DNA of 64,000 nt from Nocardia vinacea NBRC 16497 (lineage in GTDB: Bacteria; Actinomycetota; Actinomycetes; Mycobacteriales; Mycobacteriaceae). How positions within the stretch are numbered: the stretch's first letter is position 1; every line of letters starts with the position of its first letter. The notes below the pieces were generated by a model. That model was not told the DNA's origin and ran no database searches. It worked only from the letters and a program-made list of their open reading frames with translations. Where the stretch lies: contig NZ_BAGN01000219.1 of NCBI RefSeq assembly GCF_000308835.1, positions 1-64,000 of the forward strand. The letters run 5' to 3'. Positions 34,391 to 43,416 of this stretch are shown piece after piece. The position numbers were made by a program, and so were the translations under genes.

Positions 34391-34529
34391 AACCACGGAG
34401 GGAGTCTTACGACCGACCGTTCGCGGCCGGCTCGCTTCCGAGTACTCGAAGCGCATGCGCCGAAGGCGCGAGTCTCGAGTGCTCGGAAGCGAGCCTTCGG
34501 GGCCGCGAACACGCCGCGCGAAGGCGCGG
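34391..34529. repeat. Intergenic double-hairpin element, copy 3
   Basis: Tag ACCACGGAGGGAGTCTTACG, long hairpin 34419-34510, and small hairpin GCCGCGC-GAAG-GCGCGGC that abuts the aceA stop codon. Relative to copies 1 and 2, several stem positions differ and nearly every change is matched on the other arm. On the aceA strand the small hairpin could serve as the transcription terminator. Confidence 0.82.
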
Positions 34530-35819
34530 CTAGTGAAATTGCCCCTCTTCGGTGGAACCCTTCAGGGCCGCCGTCGAGGTGTTCGGGTCCACGGTGGTGG
34601 CGATCGTGTCGAAGTAGCCGGCACCGACCTCACGCTGGTGCTTGATGGCGGTGAAGCCACGCTCGGCGGCGGCCTTGAACTCGCGCTCCTGCAGGTCGAC
34701 GAAGGCGGTCATGCCCTCGCGGGCGTAGCCGTGGGCCAGGTCGAACATGCCGTAGTTGAGCGAGTGGAAGCCGGCCAGGGTGATGAACTGGAACTTGAAG
34801 CCCATCGCGCCGAGCTCACGCTGGAACTTCGCGATGGTCGCGTCGTCCAGGTGCGCCTTCCAGTTGAAGGACGGCGAGCAGTTGTAGGCCAGCAGCTGGT
34901 CCGGGAACTCGCTGCGGACGGACTCGGCGAACTTGCGCGCGACCTCGAGGTCCGGCACGCCGGTCTCCATCCAGATCAGGTCGGCGTAGGGGGCGTAGGC
35001 CTTGGCACGCGCGATGCAGGGCTCGATGCCGTTCTTCACACCGAAGAAGCCCTCGGCGGTGCGGGTGCCGTCCAGGAACTCACGGTCGCGCTCGTCCACG
35101 TCCGAGGTGATCAGGGTGGCGGCCTCGGCGTCGGTGCGGGCGATGATCACCGAAGGCACGTCGGCGACGTCGGCGGCCAGACGCGCGGAGGTCAGGGTGC
35201 GGATGTGCTGCTGGGTCGGGATCAGCACCTTGCCGCCCAGGTGGCCACACTTCTTCTCGGAGGCCAGCTGGTCCTCCCAGTGCACACCGGCGGCACCGGC
35301 GGCGATCATGGCCTTCTGCAGTTCGTAAGCGTTCAGCGCGCCACCGAAGCCGGCTTCGGCGTCGGCGACGATCGGGGCCAGCCAGTTCTGGACCGAGGTG
35401 TCGCCCTCGACCTTGGCGATCTCGTCGGCGCGCAGCAGCGCGTTGTTGATGCGGCGAACCACGGACGGAACCGAGTTGGCCGGGTACAGCGACTGGTCCG
35501 GGTAGGTGTGGCCGGACAGGTTCGCGTCACCGGCGACCTGCCAACCGGACAGGTAGATGGCCTTCAGGCCGGCGCGGACCTGCTGGACCGCCTGGTTACC
35601 GGTCAGGGCACCGAGGGAGTTGATGTAGTCCTCGTTGTTGACGAGATCCCAGAGGATCTCCGAGCCACGACGCGCGAGGGTGGCCTCTTCGACGACGGTG
35701 CCCTGCAGCTTCGACACCTGGTCGGCGGTGTAGTTGCGGGTGATGCCCTTCCAGCGCGGGTTGGTGTCCCAATCCTGCTGGATCTCCGCAGCGGTCTTCG
35801 GGGTGCCGACGTTCGACAT
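34530..35819 (-). CDS. aceA: Isocitrate lyase
   Basis: The 429-residue product has the length of mycobacterial Icl1 (428). The active-site KKCGHLGGKVL, the Mg-binding IARTDAEAA and the LAYNCSPSFNWK segment are intact. It splits isocitrate into succinate and glyoxylate, the first step of the glyoxylate shunt, needed for growth on fatty acids or acetate. The ATG at 35819 follows GGAGTCAGAG. Upstream lie TTTGC-rich sequences like RamB sites. A link to the ureide genes downstream is possible since both make glyoxylate. Confidence 0.97.
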   Translation of the reverse strand: MSNVGTPKTAAEIQQDWDTNPRWKGITRNYTADQVSKLQGTVVEEATLARRGSEILWDLVNNEDYINSLGALTGNQAVQQVRAGLKAIYLSGWQVAGDANLSGHTYPDQSLYPANSVPSVVRRINNALLRADEIAKVEGDTSVQNWLAPIVADAEAGFGGALNAYELQKAMIAAGAAGVHWEDQLASEKKCGHLGGKVLIPTQQHIRTLTSARLAADVADVPSVIIARTDAEAATLITSDVDERDREFLDGTRTAEGFFGVKNGIEPCIARAKAYAPYADLIWMETGVPDLEVARKFAESVRSEFPDQLLAYNCSPSFNWKAHLDDATIAKFQRELGAMGFKFQFITLAGFHSLNYGMFDLAHGYAREGMTAFVDLQEREFKAAAERGFTAIKHQREVGAGYFDTIATTVDPNTSTAALKGSTEEGQFH

Positions 35820-35951
35820 CTCTGACTCCACTTCTTCGTTTCGGTGCCCCACGGTCGAGCATCGCTCGAACTGCTGTGGCGGCAATTTGCAGGCTTGCTA
35901 GGCCCATGGGGTGTACTTCCACACGATGGCACACCAGGAAATAGCCGTCTA

Positions 35952-36036
35952 CCTGTTGCAAGTGTGAATCCGAGCTAGGTTTCGACCGGTCTTTGCTAAC
36001 TTTGCGAAATTTGCCTGCGAATTGCAAGCATGAAAC
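35952..36036 (-). promoter_or_regulatory. Putative RamB-type control region of aceA
   Basis: ACTTTGCGAAAT at 35999-36010 resembles the ACTTTGCAAA box bound by RamB upstream of isocitrate lyase in mycobacteria and corynebacteria. GTCTTTGCTAAC just before it, TTGCAAGTG near 35957 and ATTGCAAGCATG near 36021 are similar half sites. No ramB gene is in the window. Confidence 0.5.
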
Positions 36037-36250
36037 CTACCCGCCGGTAGCGCTGACATGCGGTTTTAGCGTAACGCTCGTACTGTTTGTGATCGACCGG
36101 CAGACTGCCATCCGACGCGCCCGGCATTCCGGGTTGTGAGCACCTTCACAAGCGTCCGTGTGGCCTCCGCCACCTCGAGATGGGCGCCGATGGTTCGATT
36201 GGCAGACGCGTCCATCGCGGACAGACGTTCCGCGTCCGAGAGGAGCCGTT

Positions 36251-37372
36251 ATGCGGAAACTGTGGTTCGCCGCTGCCGTCGTTTGTGGTCTAGGCCTGCA
36301 ACTGCCTGCGGCGAGCGCCGATCCGGGCGCGGTGGAATCCGTCGCGCCGCTGGCTGCGGTGGCGACGCCGCCCGGTTCGGTGAATTCCAGCCGCATCTTG
36401 TACGCGACGACCACCGCGAACGATATGCCGACGGTGGCCGGTGCCGCGGTCTACTTTCCGCCGGGGGAAGCACCCGCGGGTGGTTGGCCGGTGATCGCGT
36501 GGGCGCACGGCACGGTCGGACTCGGCGACGACTGCGCCTACAGCATCGCCGGGCCGAGCGCGGTCGAGCGGGACTGGGCGTATCTGGAGACGTGGCTGCG
36601 GCAGGGCTATGCGATCGTCGCCGCGGATTACGCCGGACTCGGCACGCCGGGCGAACATCCCTATCTCAATGGCGTCGTGGTCGCGCACAACGTCGTCGAT
36701 GCGGTGCGGGCCGCCACCAGGCAGTACTCGTCGCTGGCGAAGAAGTGGGTGGTCGTGGGCCAGTCACAGGGTGCCGGTGCTGCCGTCTACAGCGCGCGCT
36801 ACGCCTCCGAATTCGGCGGACCCGAACTCGACTACCGAGGGGCGGTCGGCACCGGCATACCGGCGTATATCCAGGACATTCTGTTGCCGCTCGGTCCGCA
36901 TGTGCCGCCGGTGAAATTGTCGCCGCACTCGTCGGCGTACGTGCTCTACATCCTCAACGGCCTGCGCACCACCTATCCGGCGCTGAATATCGATTCGTAT
37001 CTGACCGAATCCGGCCGCGACTGGCTCGCCCGAGCCCGCGAGGCCTGCATCACCCCGCTCAGCGATGCGCTCGCGGCCGACGATGTGGTGATCGGTGACC
37101 TGTTCGCACGCCCGCTGCTCGAGATCCCGGACCTGCACGGGCTGCTGACCCGCTATCTCGGCCTGCCCGAGTCCGGTTACGACAGGCCGCTGTTCCTGGG
37201 GCAGGGATTGCGCGACACCGATGTGGTTACACCGGAGACGCTGCGGTACGCCGCGGTGCTCGAGGCGAATCGGCAGCCGGTCACGCTGCATACGTACCCG
37301 GAGGATCACAGCGGGACCGTCAATGCGTCGCTGCCGGATTCGCTGCCGTTCGTGCGGAATCTGTTCGGCTGA
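36251..37372 (+). CDS. Secreted lipase (secretory LIP-like alpha/beta hydrolase)
   Basis: A 373-residue protein with a cleavable signal peptide (MRKLWFAAAVVCGLGLQLPAASA). The alpha/beta hydrolase core has WAHGTVG as oxyanion loop, the nucleophile in VVGQSQGAGAA, the acid in LRDTDVVTP and His in YPEDHSGTV. The Q-S-Q-G elbow and these flanks fit the secretory lipase family, which contains actinobacterial lipases and feruloyl-esterase-like proteins. GAGAGGAGC precedes the ATG. It converges on puuE. Confidence 0.87.
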   Translation: MRKLWFAAAVVCGLGLQLPAASADPGAVESVAPLAAVATPPGSVNSSRILYATTTANDMPTVAGAAVYFPPGEAPAGGWPVIAWAHGTVGLGDDCAYSIAGPSAVERDWAYLETWLRQGYAIVAADYAGLGTPGEHPYLNGVVVAHNVVDAVRAATRQYSSLAKKWVVVGQSQGAGAAVYSARYASEFGGPELDYRGAVGTGIPAYIQDILLPLGPHVPPVKLSPHSSAYVLYILNGLRTTYPALNIDSYLTESGRDWLARAREACITPLSDALAADDVVIGDLFARPLLEIPDLHGLLTRYLGLPESGYDRPLFLGQGLRDTDVVTPETLRYAAVLEANRQPVTLHTYPEDHSGTVNASLPDSLPFVRNLFG

Positions 37373-37400
37373 ACCTACCCACCTCGCCGGCTGCCGTCCC

Positions 37401-38306
37401 CTAGGCGCCACCCGCCGGATGCACCCGACGCCAGTGCTCGGCGATATCGATGCGGCGCGCGACCCACACGTCGGCATGCGACTGGACGTGGTCGAGGAAG
37501 CGTTCCAGCGCGGCGAGGCGGGCCGGGCGGCCGACCAGACGGCAGTGCAGACCGATCGACAGCATCTTCGGACTGCCCTCCGCGCCTTCGCGATAGAGCA
37601 CGTCGAAGGCGTCGCGGAGGTGGGCGAAGAATTGTTCGCCGCTGGGGAAACCCGCGGGTGAGGCGAAGCGCATGTCGTTGGTGTCGAGGGTGTACGGGAC
37701 GACCAGATGGTTTCGGCCGTGCACGGTGACCCAGTACGGGAGATCATCGGCGTAGGAGTCGGAGTCGTAGACGAAACCGCCGTGCTCGACCACCAATTCC
37801 CTGGTGTGCGGGGAATCGCGGCCGGTGTACCAGCCGAGCGGGGCCGCGCCGGTGAGTTCGGTGAGGATGCGCACGGCCTCGGCCATATGTTCGCGCTCGG
37901 TGTCGCGGTCGGTGAGCTGGTAGGACTGCCAGCGCAGGCCGTGGCTGGCGATTTCGTGGCCGAGTTCCCGAAAGGCGGCCACCGCCTCCGGATTTCGCTG
38001 CATGGCGCGGGCGACGGCGAAGATGGTCAACGGTAGGTCGCGGCGTTCGAAGGCACGCAGGACCCGCCACAATCCCGCGCGGGAGCCGTATTCGTAGAGC
38101 GATTCCATGCTCATGTGACGATTCGGAAAGGCTTGCGCGGGAGTCATTTCCGAGAGAAACGTCTCCGAATGCGGATCGCCGTCGAGCACATTGTGCTCCG
38201 CGCCCTCTTCGTAATTGAGGACGAACTGGACCGCGATATTCGCGCCATCCGGCCACTGCGGATCCGGTGGTGTCGCACCGTAGCCGACGAAATCTCGTTC
38301 GCCCAT
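37401..38306 (-). CDS. puuE: Allantoinase, PuuE type
   Basis: A 301-residue polysaccharide-deacetylase-fold protein of the PuuE class, which opens the allantoin ring to allantoate without a metal centre. It has the family segments NIAVQFVLNYEEGAE, EYGSRAGLWRVLRAFERR, GHEIASHGLRWQSY and WYTGRDSPHTRELV. It is the last gene of the operon that begins with the xanthine dehydrogenase FAD subunit, and follows allantoicase by five bases. The next enzyme of the pathway is thus encoded directly upstream. Confidence 0.92.
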   Translation of the reverse strand: MGERDFVGYGATPPDPQWPDGANIAVQFVLNYEEGAEHNVLDGDPHSETFLSEMTPAQAFPNRHMSMESLYEYGSRAGLWRVLRAFERRDLPLTIFAVARAMQRNPEAVAAFRELGHEIASHGLRWQSYQLTDRDTEREHMAEAVRILTELTGAAPLGWYTGRDSPHTRELVVEHGGFVYDSDSYADDLPYWVTVHGRNHLVVPYTLDTNDMRFASPAGFPSGEQFFAHLRDAFDVLYREGAEGSPKMLSIGLHCRLVGRPARLAALERFLDHVQSHADVWVARRIDIAEHWRRVHPAGGA

Positions 38307-38311
38307 ACCGC

Positions 38312-39298
38312 TCAGCCCCCGAGTTCGCCGTAGAGGCGCAACCGCGCGAGTCCGCCGTCGGGGTAGATATCCAGGCGGACCTCCTCGACCGAGGCCGCCA
38401 CCGGCGCGATCGCGAAACGGTGCCTGGTATCGGGCAGCAGTTCGGTGCGCGGGAGCAATTCGAGTTCGGTGCCGTCGGTGGTGCGGCCGGTGAGCCGGGC
38501 CGAACCGGGACTATTGCCGAGGAAGTACGACGTATCGATCTCGGCGAGGCGGATGAGGCCGGGTCCGGCCAGTCGGATGTGCACCCAGTCGTTGCTGTCG
38601 TCGCGGCGGCGGGCGGTTTCCCAGCCGTCGCCCATTTTTCGTGCCAGGCCGGGGTAGAGCAGCTGGTTGGGCGAACTGTAAAAGCGGTTGGAGCAGTCGA
38701 GGACCAGGGCGCCGTTTTCCAGTGCGGCCAGGTCCAGCGGGCCGAGCCCGAGCAGCTCGGGGTCGGGCCTGCCCTCACCGTGTACGCGCAGCCGGGCGAT
38801 GCCGCCGTCCGGGTGCATGGTGAGTTTCACATGGGTCCAACGGTTTTCGTTCTCGATCGCGAACGGATTGCGGCTGTCGCCGGTTACCGGGGCGCGGTCG
38901 ATCAGGGGCACCCAATCATCGCGCTCGGCAATGGCTTCCGCGGGCGGATAGCCGTCGATCTCCAGTGCGGAAACCGACACCGCGGGCGGATAGTTGCCCT
39001 TGAACCAGGCGGTATCCACCACGATGCCGCGGATCACGCCGGGCACGCCCAGCCGCACGATGGCCGAGTCGTCGCCGGGTCGGCCGCGGTGCCTGCGGGT
39101 TTCCCAGCCGTCATAGATCTGGCCCTTGTGCCCGAAGGTCGACGGTCGGTATTCCGACGGACCGGGATTGATCAAATTCTCCTTCTCCGCGAAGAATTCG
39201 TCGTTGGCCCAGATGACCGATCCACCGAGCGGCCGCAGCGCAAGATCGGGCAGCAGCGTGAAATCCGCGTTCAATACGCCTCCTGCATAGTCGTTCAC
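38312..39298 (-). CDS. alc: Allantoicase
   Basis: A 328-residue protein with two jelly-roll repeats typical of allantoicase: DGWETRRHRGRPGDDSAIVRLG in the first and GDGWETARRRDDSNDWVHIRL in the second, each followed by an IDTxxFxGN-like segment. It converts allantoate to ureidoglycolate and urea. The GTG start overlaps the preceding TGA by four bases. No ureidoglycolate lyase was found in the window, though the enzyme could be elsewhere. Confidence 0.95.
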   Translation of the reverse strand: MNDYAGGVLNADFTLLPDLALRPLGGSVIWANDEFFAEKENLINPGPSEYRPSTFGHKGQIYDGWETRRHRGRPGDDSAIVRLGVPGVIRGIVVDTAWFKGNYPPAVSVSALEIDGYPPAEAIAERDDWVPLIDRAPVTGDSRNPFAIENENRWTHVKLTMHPDGGIARLRVHGEGRPDPELLGLGPLDLAALENGALVLDCSNRFYSSPNQLLYPGLARKMGDGWETARRRDDSNDWVHIRLAGPGLIRLAEIDTSYFLGNSPGSARLTGRTTDGTELELLPRTELLPDTRHRFAIAPVAASVEEVRLDIYPDGGLARLRLYGELGG

Positions 39299-40551
39299 AG
39301 CGTCTCCTGCGGAATCGGCACGCGCGCAACGAGCGCCCGCAGCACCTCGGGAGTCAGTACCGGCGCGAGCGCACGCAGTTCATCGGCGGTACGTGCGCCG
39401 CAGTTCACGCCACGTAAGACGGTGGCCGCCAAGGCTTCCGCGGTGGCGGGCTCGTCCATGACGCCGCCGGAGCGGCGGTCGAGATAGGCGACCAGACGGG
39501 GTACCGCGACGTCGATGGCGCGGCGGAAGAATTCGTAGGTGGCCAGCCAGCGGGTGATCAGGTGTCCCGGATGCATATCCCAGCCCTGGTAGTAACCGAG
39601 GCGCAGCGCCCGGCCGACGAGCCGATGATGGTTGCGCAGTGCGGATTCCGGATCGCGGTCCGGCACGATCTGGGTGGAGCCGTCACAGATCCACACCCCG
39701 GTTTGGGCAGCGGCCACCTGCATGACCGACTTCGCGTAGTCCGCAGCCGGATGGTCGAGCGCCTGATCGGGCGCGGCGATACCGCACGCGGCCGTGTAGT
39801 CATACGTGCCGAAATGCAAAGCACTGCAACGGCCTTCGGACACACTGAGCATTTTGGCGATCGGAGCGCTGCCGTCGGCGGCGATAATCGCCTGCGGGCT
39901 CTCGATCTGCAATTCGAATCGCAGGGTGCCCGCAGCGAGTCCGGATCCGCGCTCGAGTCCGTCACACAGGGCGACCAACGCCGAAGCCTGTTCCGCCGCA
40001 CGGATCTTCGGGACCGTGAAGACGAACCCCGTCGGCACACCGCCCGCGGCATCCAGGACCAGCTCGAGGGTGCGCAGGGCGCGATTGCGTTCGGTGCCCG
40101 CCAGACCCTTCATCCGGATGCCGAGGCTGGTCGGCCCACCGGGTTGCTTCGCCCACTCGGCGAGTGCCGCGCCCGCATTGGTGGCGGCCTCGTCCTCCTC
40201 GGCGTCGGCGCGGAAGCCGTAACCGTCTTCGAAGTCGATGCGTAGATCCTGGATCGGCCGCCGCACGAGTTGGCTGCGCACGGCGGGCAGCGCGGCGGTG
40301 CCGTCGATTCCGGCGAGCAGGTCGTGGTGGCGATCGAGCAGCTCGATCGCCGTCGCACCCCATTCGGCGGGGGTCGCGGCAGTGGCCCGGTCGGCCGGGA
40401 CGTAGGCCGTGTGGATCGGCTGGACCCGACCGTCGGAGCCCGGGTACCGGGTCCGCAACTCGGCGTCGACCGTGTCGAGCATCGCGTCGATGCGAGCGCG
40501 GACATTCTCGGGTAGCCGAGTTCCGCTCCCCGGCCCTCCGTGGTTACGCAC
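39295..40551 (-). CDS. DUF6986 / HpcH-HpaI aldolase-like protein
   Basis: A 418-residue protein of the TIM-barrel citrate-lyase/aldolase superfamily. LRIDFEDGYGFRADAEEDEAA, VFTVPKIRAAEQASAL, FELQIESPQAI and ALHFGTYDYTAACG supply acidic residues like those that bind Mg2+ and the CoA or keto substrate in HpcH/CitE enzymes. It recurs beside allantoicase in actinobacteria, so it may act on glyoxylate or ureidoglycolate; that role is inferred. The GTG at 40551 is preceded by GGAGGAGG with 4-base spacing. Both the ribosome binding site and the start codon lie in a copy of the dispersed repeat. Confidence 0.8.
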   Translation of the reverse strand: MRNHGGPGSGTRLPENVRARIDAMLDTVDAELRTRYPGSDGRVQPIHTAYVPADRATAATPAEWGATAIELLDRHHDLLAGIDGTAALPAVRSQLVRRPIQDLRIDFEDGYGFRADAEEDEAATNAGAALAEWAKQPGGPTSLGIRMKGLAGTERNRALRTLELVLDAAGGVPTGFVFTVPKIRAAEQASALVALCDGLERGSGLAAGTLRFELQIESPQAIIAADGSAPIAKMLSVSEGRCSALHFGTYDYTAACGIAAPDQALDHPAADYAKSVMQVAAAQTGVWICDGSTQIVPDRDPESALRNHHRLVGRALRLGYYQGWDMHPGHLITRWLATYEFFRRAIDVAVPRLVAYLDRRSGGVMDEPATAEALAATVLRGVNCGARTADELRALAPVLTPEVLRALVARVPIPQETL

Positions 40552-40569
40552 GCTGCCTCCTCCGGGCCT
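40532..40569. repeat. Dispersed GTGGTTACGC repeat, copy 4, supplying a start site
   Basis: GGCCCTCCGTGGTTACGCAC followed by GCTGCCTCCTCCGGGCC, nearly identical to copy 1. Read on the minus strand it contains GGAGGAGG-CAGC-GTG, the ribosome binding site and start of the DUF6986 gene, and encodes its first residues (RNHGGP). Confidence 0.7.
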
Positions 40570-40590
40570 GACGCTCACGTCGCTGGGTGC

Positions 40591-43416
40591 TCACCCCTGG
40601 TCTCCTTCCTGAAGGGCGCGCCAGATCCGGTCCGCTGTCATCGGCAAACCGGTCTGTCGTACTCCGACAGCATCGCGGATGGCGTTCGCCAATGCAGGAG
40701 CGACCGGGTTGTATGGGGATTCACTCATCGACTTGGCGCCCAGCGGGCCCAGGTCATCGGCGGTTTCGGCGAAGTAGACCTCGGTGTGCGGCAAATCGGC
40801 GAACTGCGGGATGTGATAGTGCCGCAGCGTCCGTGTGGTTACCTCGCCTTGCGCGGAGCGCATGTCCTCGTAGAGCGCGGTGCCGATGGCCTGTGCGACG
40901 CCGCCGACCACCTGACCGCGGCACTGCACCGGGTTGAGCACCGTGCCCGCGTCGGCGGCCTGGACCGATTGCAGGATGCGCACCAACCCGGTATCGGGCT
41001 GCACGGCGACCCGGAACGCCTGCACATTGAAGCTGACCGAGCGCGGGCTGCCCGCGTGTTCGCCGTGTCCGGACAACTCGCCGTCGGCCAGGAGTTCGGT
41101 GGCGCCGATCAACCGATCGCCGCAGCGGACGCCATCGGCCACCAGGACGCACTCCGCTTCGACGCGACCGGTCAGCTTGGCGGCCCGTACCAGAATGTGC
41201 TCACGCAGTGCCACGGCCGCGGCGTAGGAGGCCTTGCCCGCGACGGTGATGCCGGTGGACCCGAAGGCGCCGGTGTCGTAGCCGACGACGTCGGTATCCG
41301 ATTGGCGGATCACTATGCGGCGCACGTCGGTGTTCAGTGCCGTCGCAGCGAGCTGGGCGTGCACAGTTGTGGTGCCATTGCCGAATTCGACTGTGCCGAC
41401 GCGGAGTTCGTAGCGGCCGTCGGGGAGCAGGGTGACGGTCGCCTCGGAGCGGTGGCCGCGCGGTGGGATGGTGGCAATCATGGCCAGCGCCATCCCGGTG
41501 CCCACCCGCCAGTCCGGGCCAGGGGCGCGAATCCCGTTGCCGCGCAGTAAGGCTCGTTCGGCGAGATCGAGACATTGATCGAGGCCGTAGCTGCCGAAGT
41601 CCAGATCGCTGTCACCCACTTCCGCGCCGACGAACGCGTCGCCGGGGACGATGACATTGCGGCGGCGGAATTCGAACGGGTCGATATCGAGTGCGCGCGC
41701 CAGTTCATCCATGGCCGACTCGACGCCGAAGATGATCTGTCCGAGACCGTAGCCGCGGAATGCGCCCGAGGGAACATTGTTGGTGTAGACCGTCTTCGCC
41801 TCGACGCGCTTATTGGCGCAGCGATAGACCTCGATGGATTCGCCGACGCCGTGGAACAGCACGCCGACACTGTGATTGCCATAGGCCCCGGCATCGGCGA
41901 GCACATCGATCGAAAGTGCGGTCAGTAGGCCGTCGGCATTCGCGCCCGCGGTGACCGCGACCCGCATCGGATGACGGCAAGTGGCACTGGTGAATTCGTC
42001 GGAGCGGGTGAATTCGTATTGCACGGGTCGGCCGGTGCGCAGTACTGCCAGTGCTATCAGATCCTCGGCCAGCATTTCCTGTTTGGCGCCGAATCCGCCG
42101 CCGACGCGCTTGGCGAATACGCGCACCCGGTCACGCGGTAGCCCGAATATCTGGCACAGTTCGTCGCGCACCAGGAACGGGACCTGCGTGCTGCAGCGGA
42201 CGACCAGTCTGCCGTCGGCGTCCAACCAGCCGATACCGCCGTGGGTTTCCAGATGTACGTGCTGGCCGCGGGGTGAATGCCAGACGCCACGGACCACCTG
42301 CGCCGCCACGGCGAGGCCCGCCGAAACGTCGCCGACCTCGCCGTTGATCTCGGCGATCAGATTGCGTTCGGTATCGGCGATGCGAGCCGAATCCGGCTTA
42401 TCGCCATGCAGTTTCGGCGCTTCCGGCAGCAATGCCTGGGCCGGATCGAATACCGCAGGCAGGATGTCGTACTCGACCTGAATCGCCCGACAACCTGCGC
42501 GAGCGATATCCAGGCTCTCCGCCACTACGGCGGCGACCCGCTGTCCGACGAATCGCACCGTGCGATCGAGCACGTAGGTGTCATCTGGGTCGTCGACTCG
42601 GAGTTCGTGGCGCGCTGTGGAAAAGGCGAGCGCAGGCGCGTCTGCGTAGGTGAGCACTGCGTGCACGCCCGGAAGTGCCTCGGCCGCGGCGGTCTCGATG
42701 GAGACGATCCGCGCGTGCGGGTGCGGGCTCGGCAGGACCGCGATATGTAGTGGGGCCGTGGGTGGTGCCGCGGCGGCGTCCACATCGGCGGCGGCGTCAC
42801 GAGGCAGGATGTCGAAGGTGAATGGCTCTGTGCCCGTGACGATCCGGGGTCCGGCGGGCGCACCGACGCCGCTGCCCGCTCGTCCGCAGGCGGCGTCGTC
42901 CGCCGGTGCGGGCCGGGTACCTGAAGCGGGTACCGAGTCGGGGGCGACGCCAGTGCCCGCAGCAGGGTGAGAACCGGGCACCGCGCCGATGGCATCGGCG
43001 ATCACGCGATACCCCGTGCAGCGGCAGAGGTTTCCCTTCATGAGCTCCGGTAGCTGCTCGGGATCCGGGGCGGTCGGACCGCCGCAGCCGAGGCCCGCGG
43101 CGGTGACCACCATGCCCGCGGTGCAGAAACCACATTGGAAGGCGGCAGAGTCGACGAAACGTTGCTGGACGGGGTGTGGGTGGTCGGGGGTACCGAGGCC
43201 GGAGGCGGTGGTTATGGTGCGGTCGGCGGCACGATAGGCGGGAATGATGCACGAGTGCACGGGCACACCGTCGAGCTGCACGGTGCACGCACCGCAATCG
43301 CCCGCATCGCAACCTTTCTTCACCGCGAAATGACCGTGTTCGCGCAATAACGTACGCAGGCATTGGCCCGGACGCGGTTCGGCCTGCACCGACTGACCGT
43401 CGACCTCGAATCTCAT
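40591..43416 (-). CDS. Xanthine dehydrogenase, fused [2Fe-2S] and molybdopterin subunit
   Basis: A 941-residue protein joining two parts that are often separate. Residues 1-155 are the iron-sulphur part: KKGCDAGDCGACTVQ for the first cluster, FQCGFCTAGMV and KGNLCRCTGYR for the second. An Ala/Pro/Gly-rich linker follows. From about residue 195 is the molybdopterin-binding part with VGGGFGAKQE, RNVIVPGD, GAFGSTGITVAGKAS and the active-site Glu in KSMSESPYNPVAPA. It would oxidise hypoxanthine and xanthine to urate with the FAD subunit encoded directly upstream, whose stop its ATG overlaps. Context (urate, allantoin genes) supports xanthine as substrate. Confidence 0.92.
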   Translation of the reverse strand: MRFEVDGQSVQAEPRPGQCLRTLLREHGHFAVKKGCDAGDCGACTVQLDGVPVHSCIIPAYRAADRTITTASGLGTPDHPHPVQQRFVDSAAFQCGFCTAGMVVTAAGLGCGGPTAPDPEQLPELMKGNLCRCTGYRVIADAIGAVPGSHPAAGTGVAPDSVPASGTRPAPADDAACGRAGSGVGAPAGPRIVTGTEPFTFDILPRDAAADVDAAAAPPTAPLHIAVLPSPHPHARIVSIETAAAEALPGVHAVLTYADAPALAFSTARHELRVDDPDDTYVLDRTVRFVGQRVAAVVAESLDIARAGCRAIQVEYDILPAVFDPAQALLPEAPKLHGDKPDSARIADTERNLIAEINGEVGDVSAGLAVAAQVVRGVWHSPRGQHVHLETHGGIGWLDADGRLVVRCSTQVPFLVRDELCQIFGLPRDRVRVFAKRVGGGFGAKQEMLAEDLIALAVLRTGRPVQYEFTRSDEFTSATCRHPMRVAVTAGANADGLLTALSIDVLADAGAYGNHSVGVLFHGVGESIEVYRCANKRVEAKTVYTNNVPSGAFRGYGLGQIIFGVESAMDELARALDIDPFEFRRRNVIVPGDAFVGAEVGDSDLDFGSYGLDQCLDLAERALLRGNGIRAPGPDWRVGTGMALAMIATIPPRGHRSEATVTLLPDGRYELRVGTVEFGNGTTTVHAQLAATALNTDVRRIVIRQSDTDVVGYDTGAFGSTGITVAGKASYAAAVALREHILVRAAKLTGRVEAECVLVADGVRCGDRLIGATELLADGELSGHGEHAGSPRSVSFNVQAFRVAVQPDTGLVRILQSVQAADAGTVLNPVQCRGQVVGGVAQAIGTALYEDMRSAQGEVTTRTLRHYHIPQFADLPHTEVYFAETADDLGPLGAKSMSESPYNPVAPALANAIRDAVGVRQTGLPMTADRIWRALQEGDQG

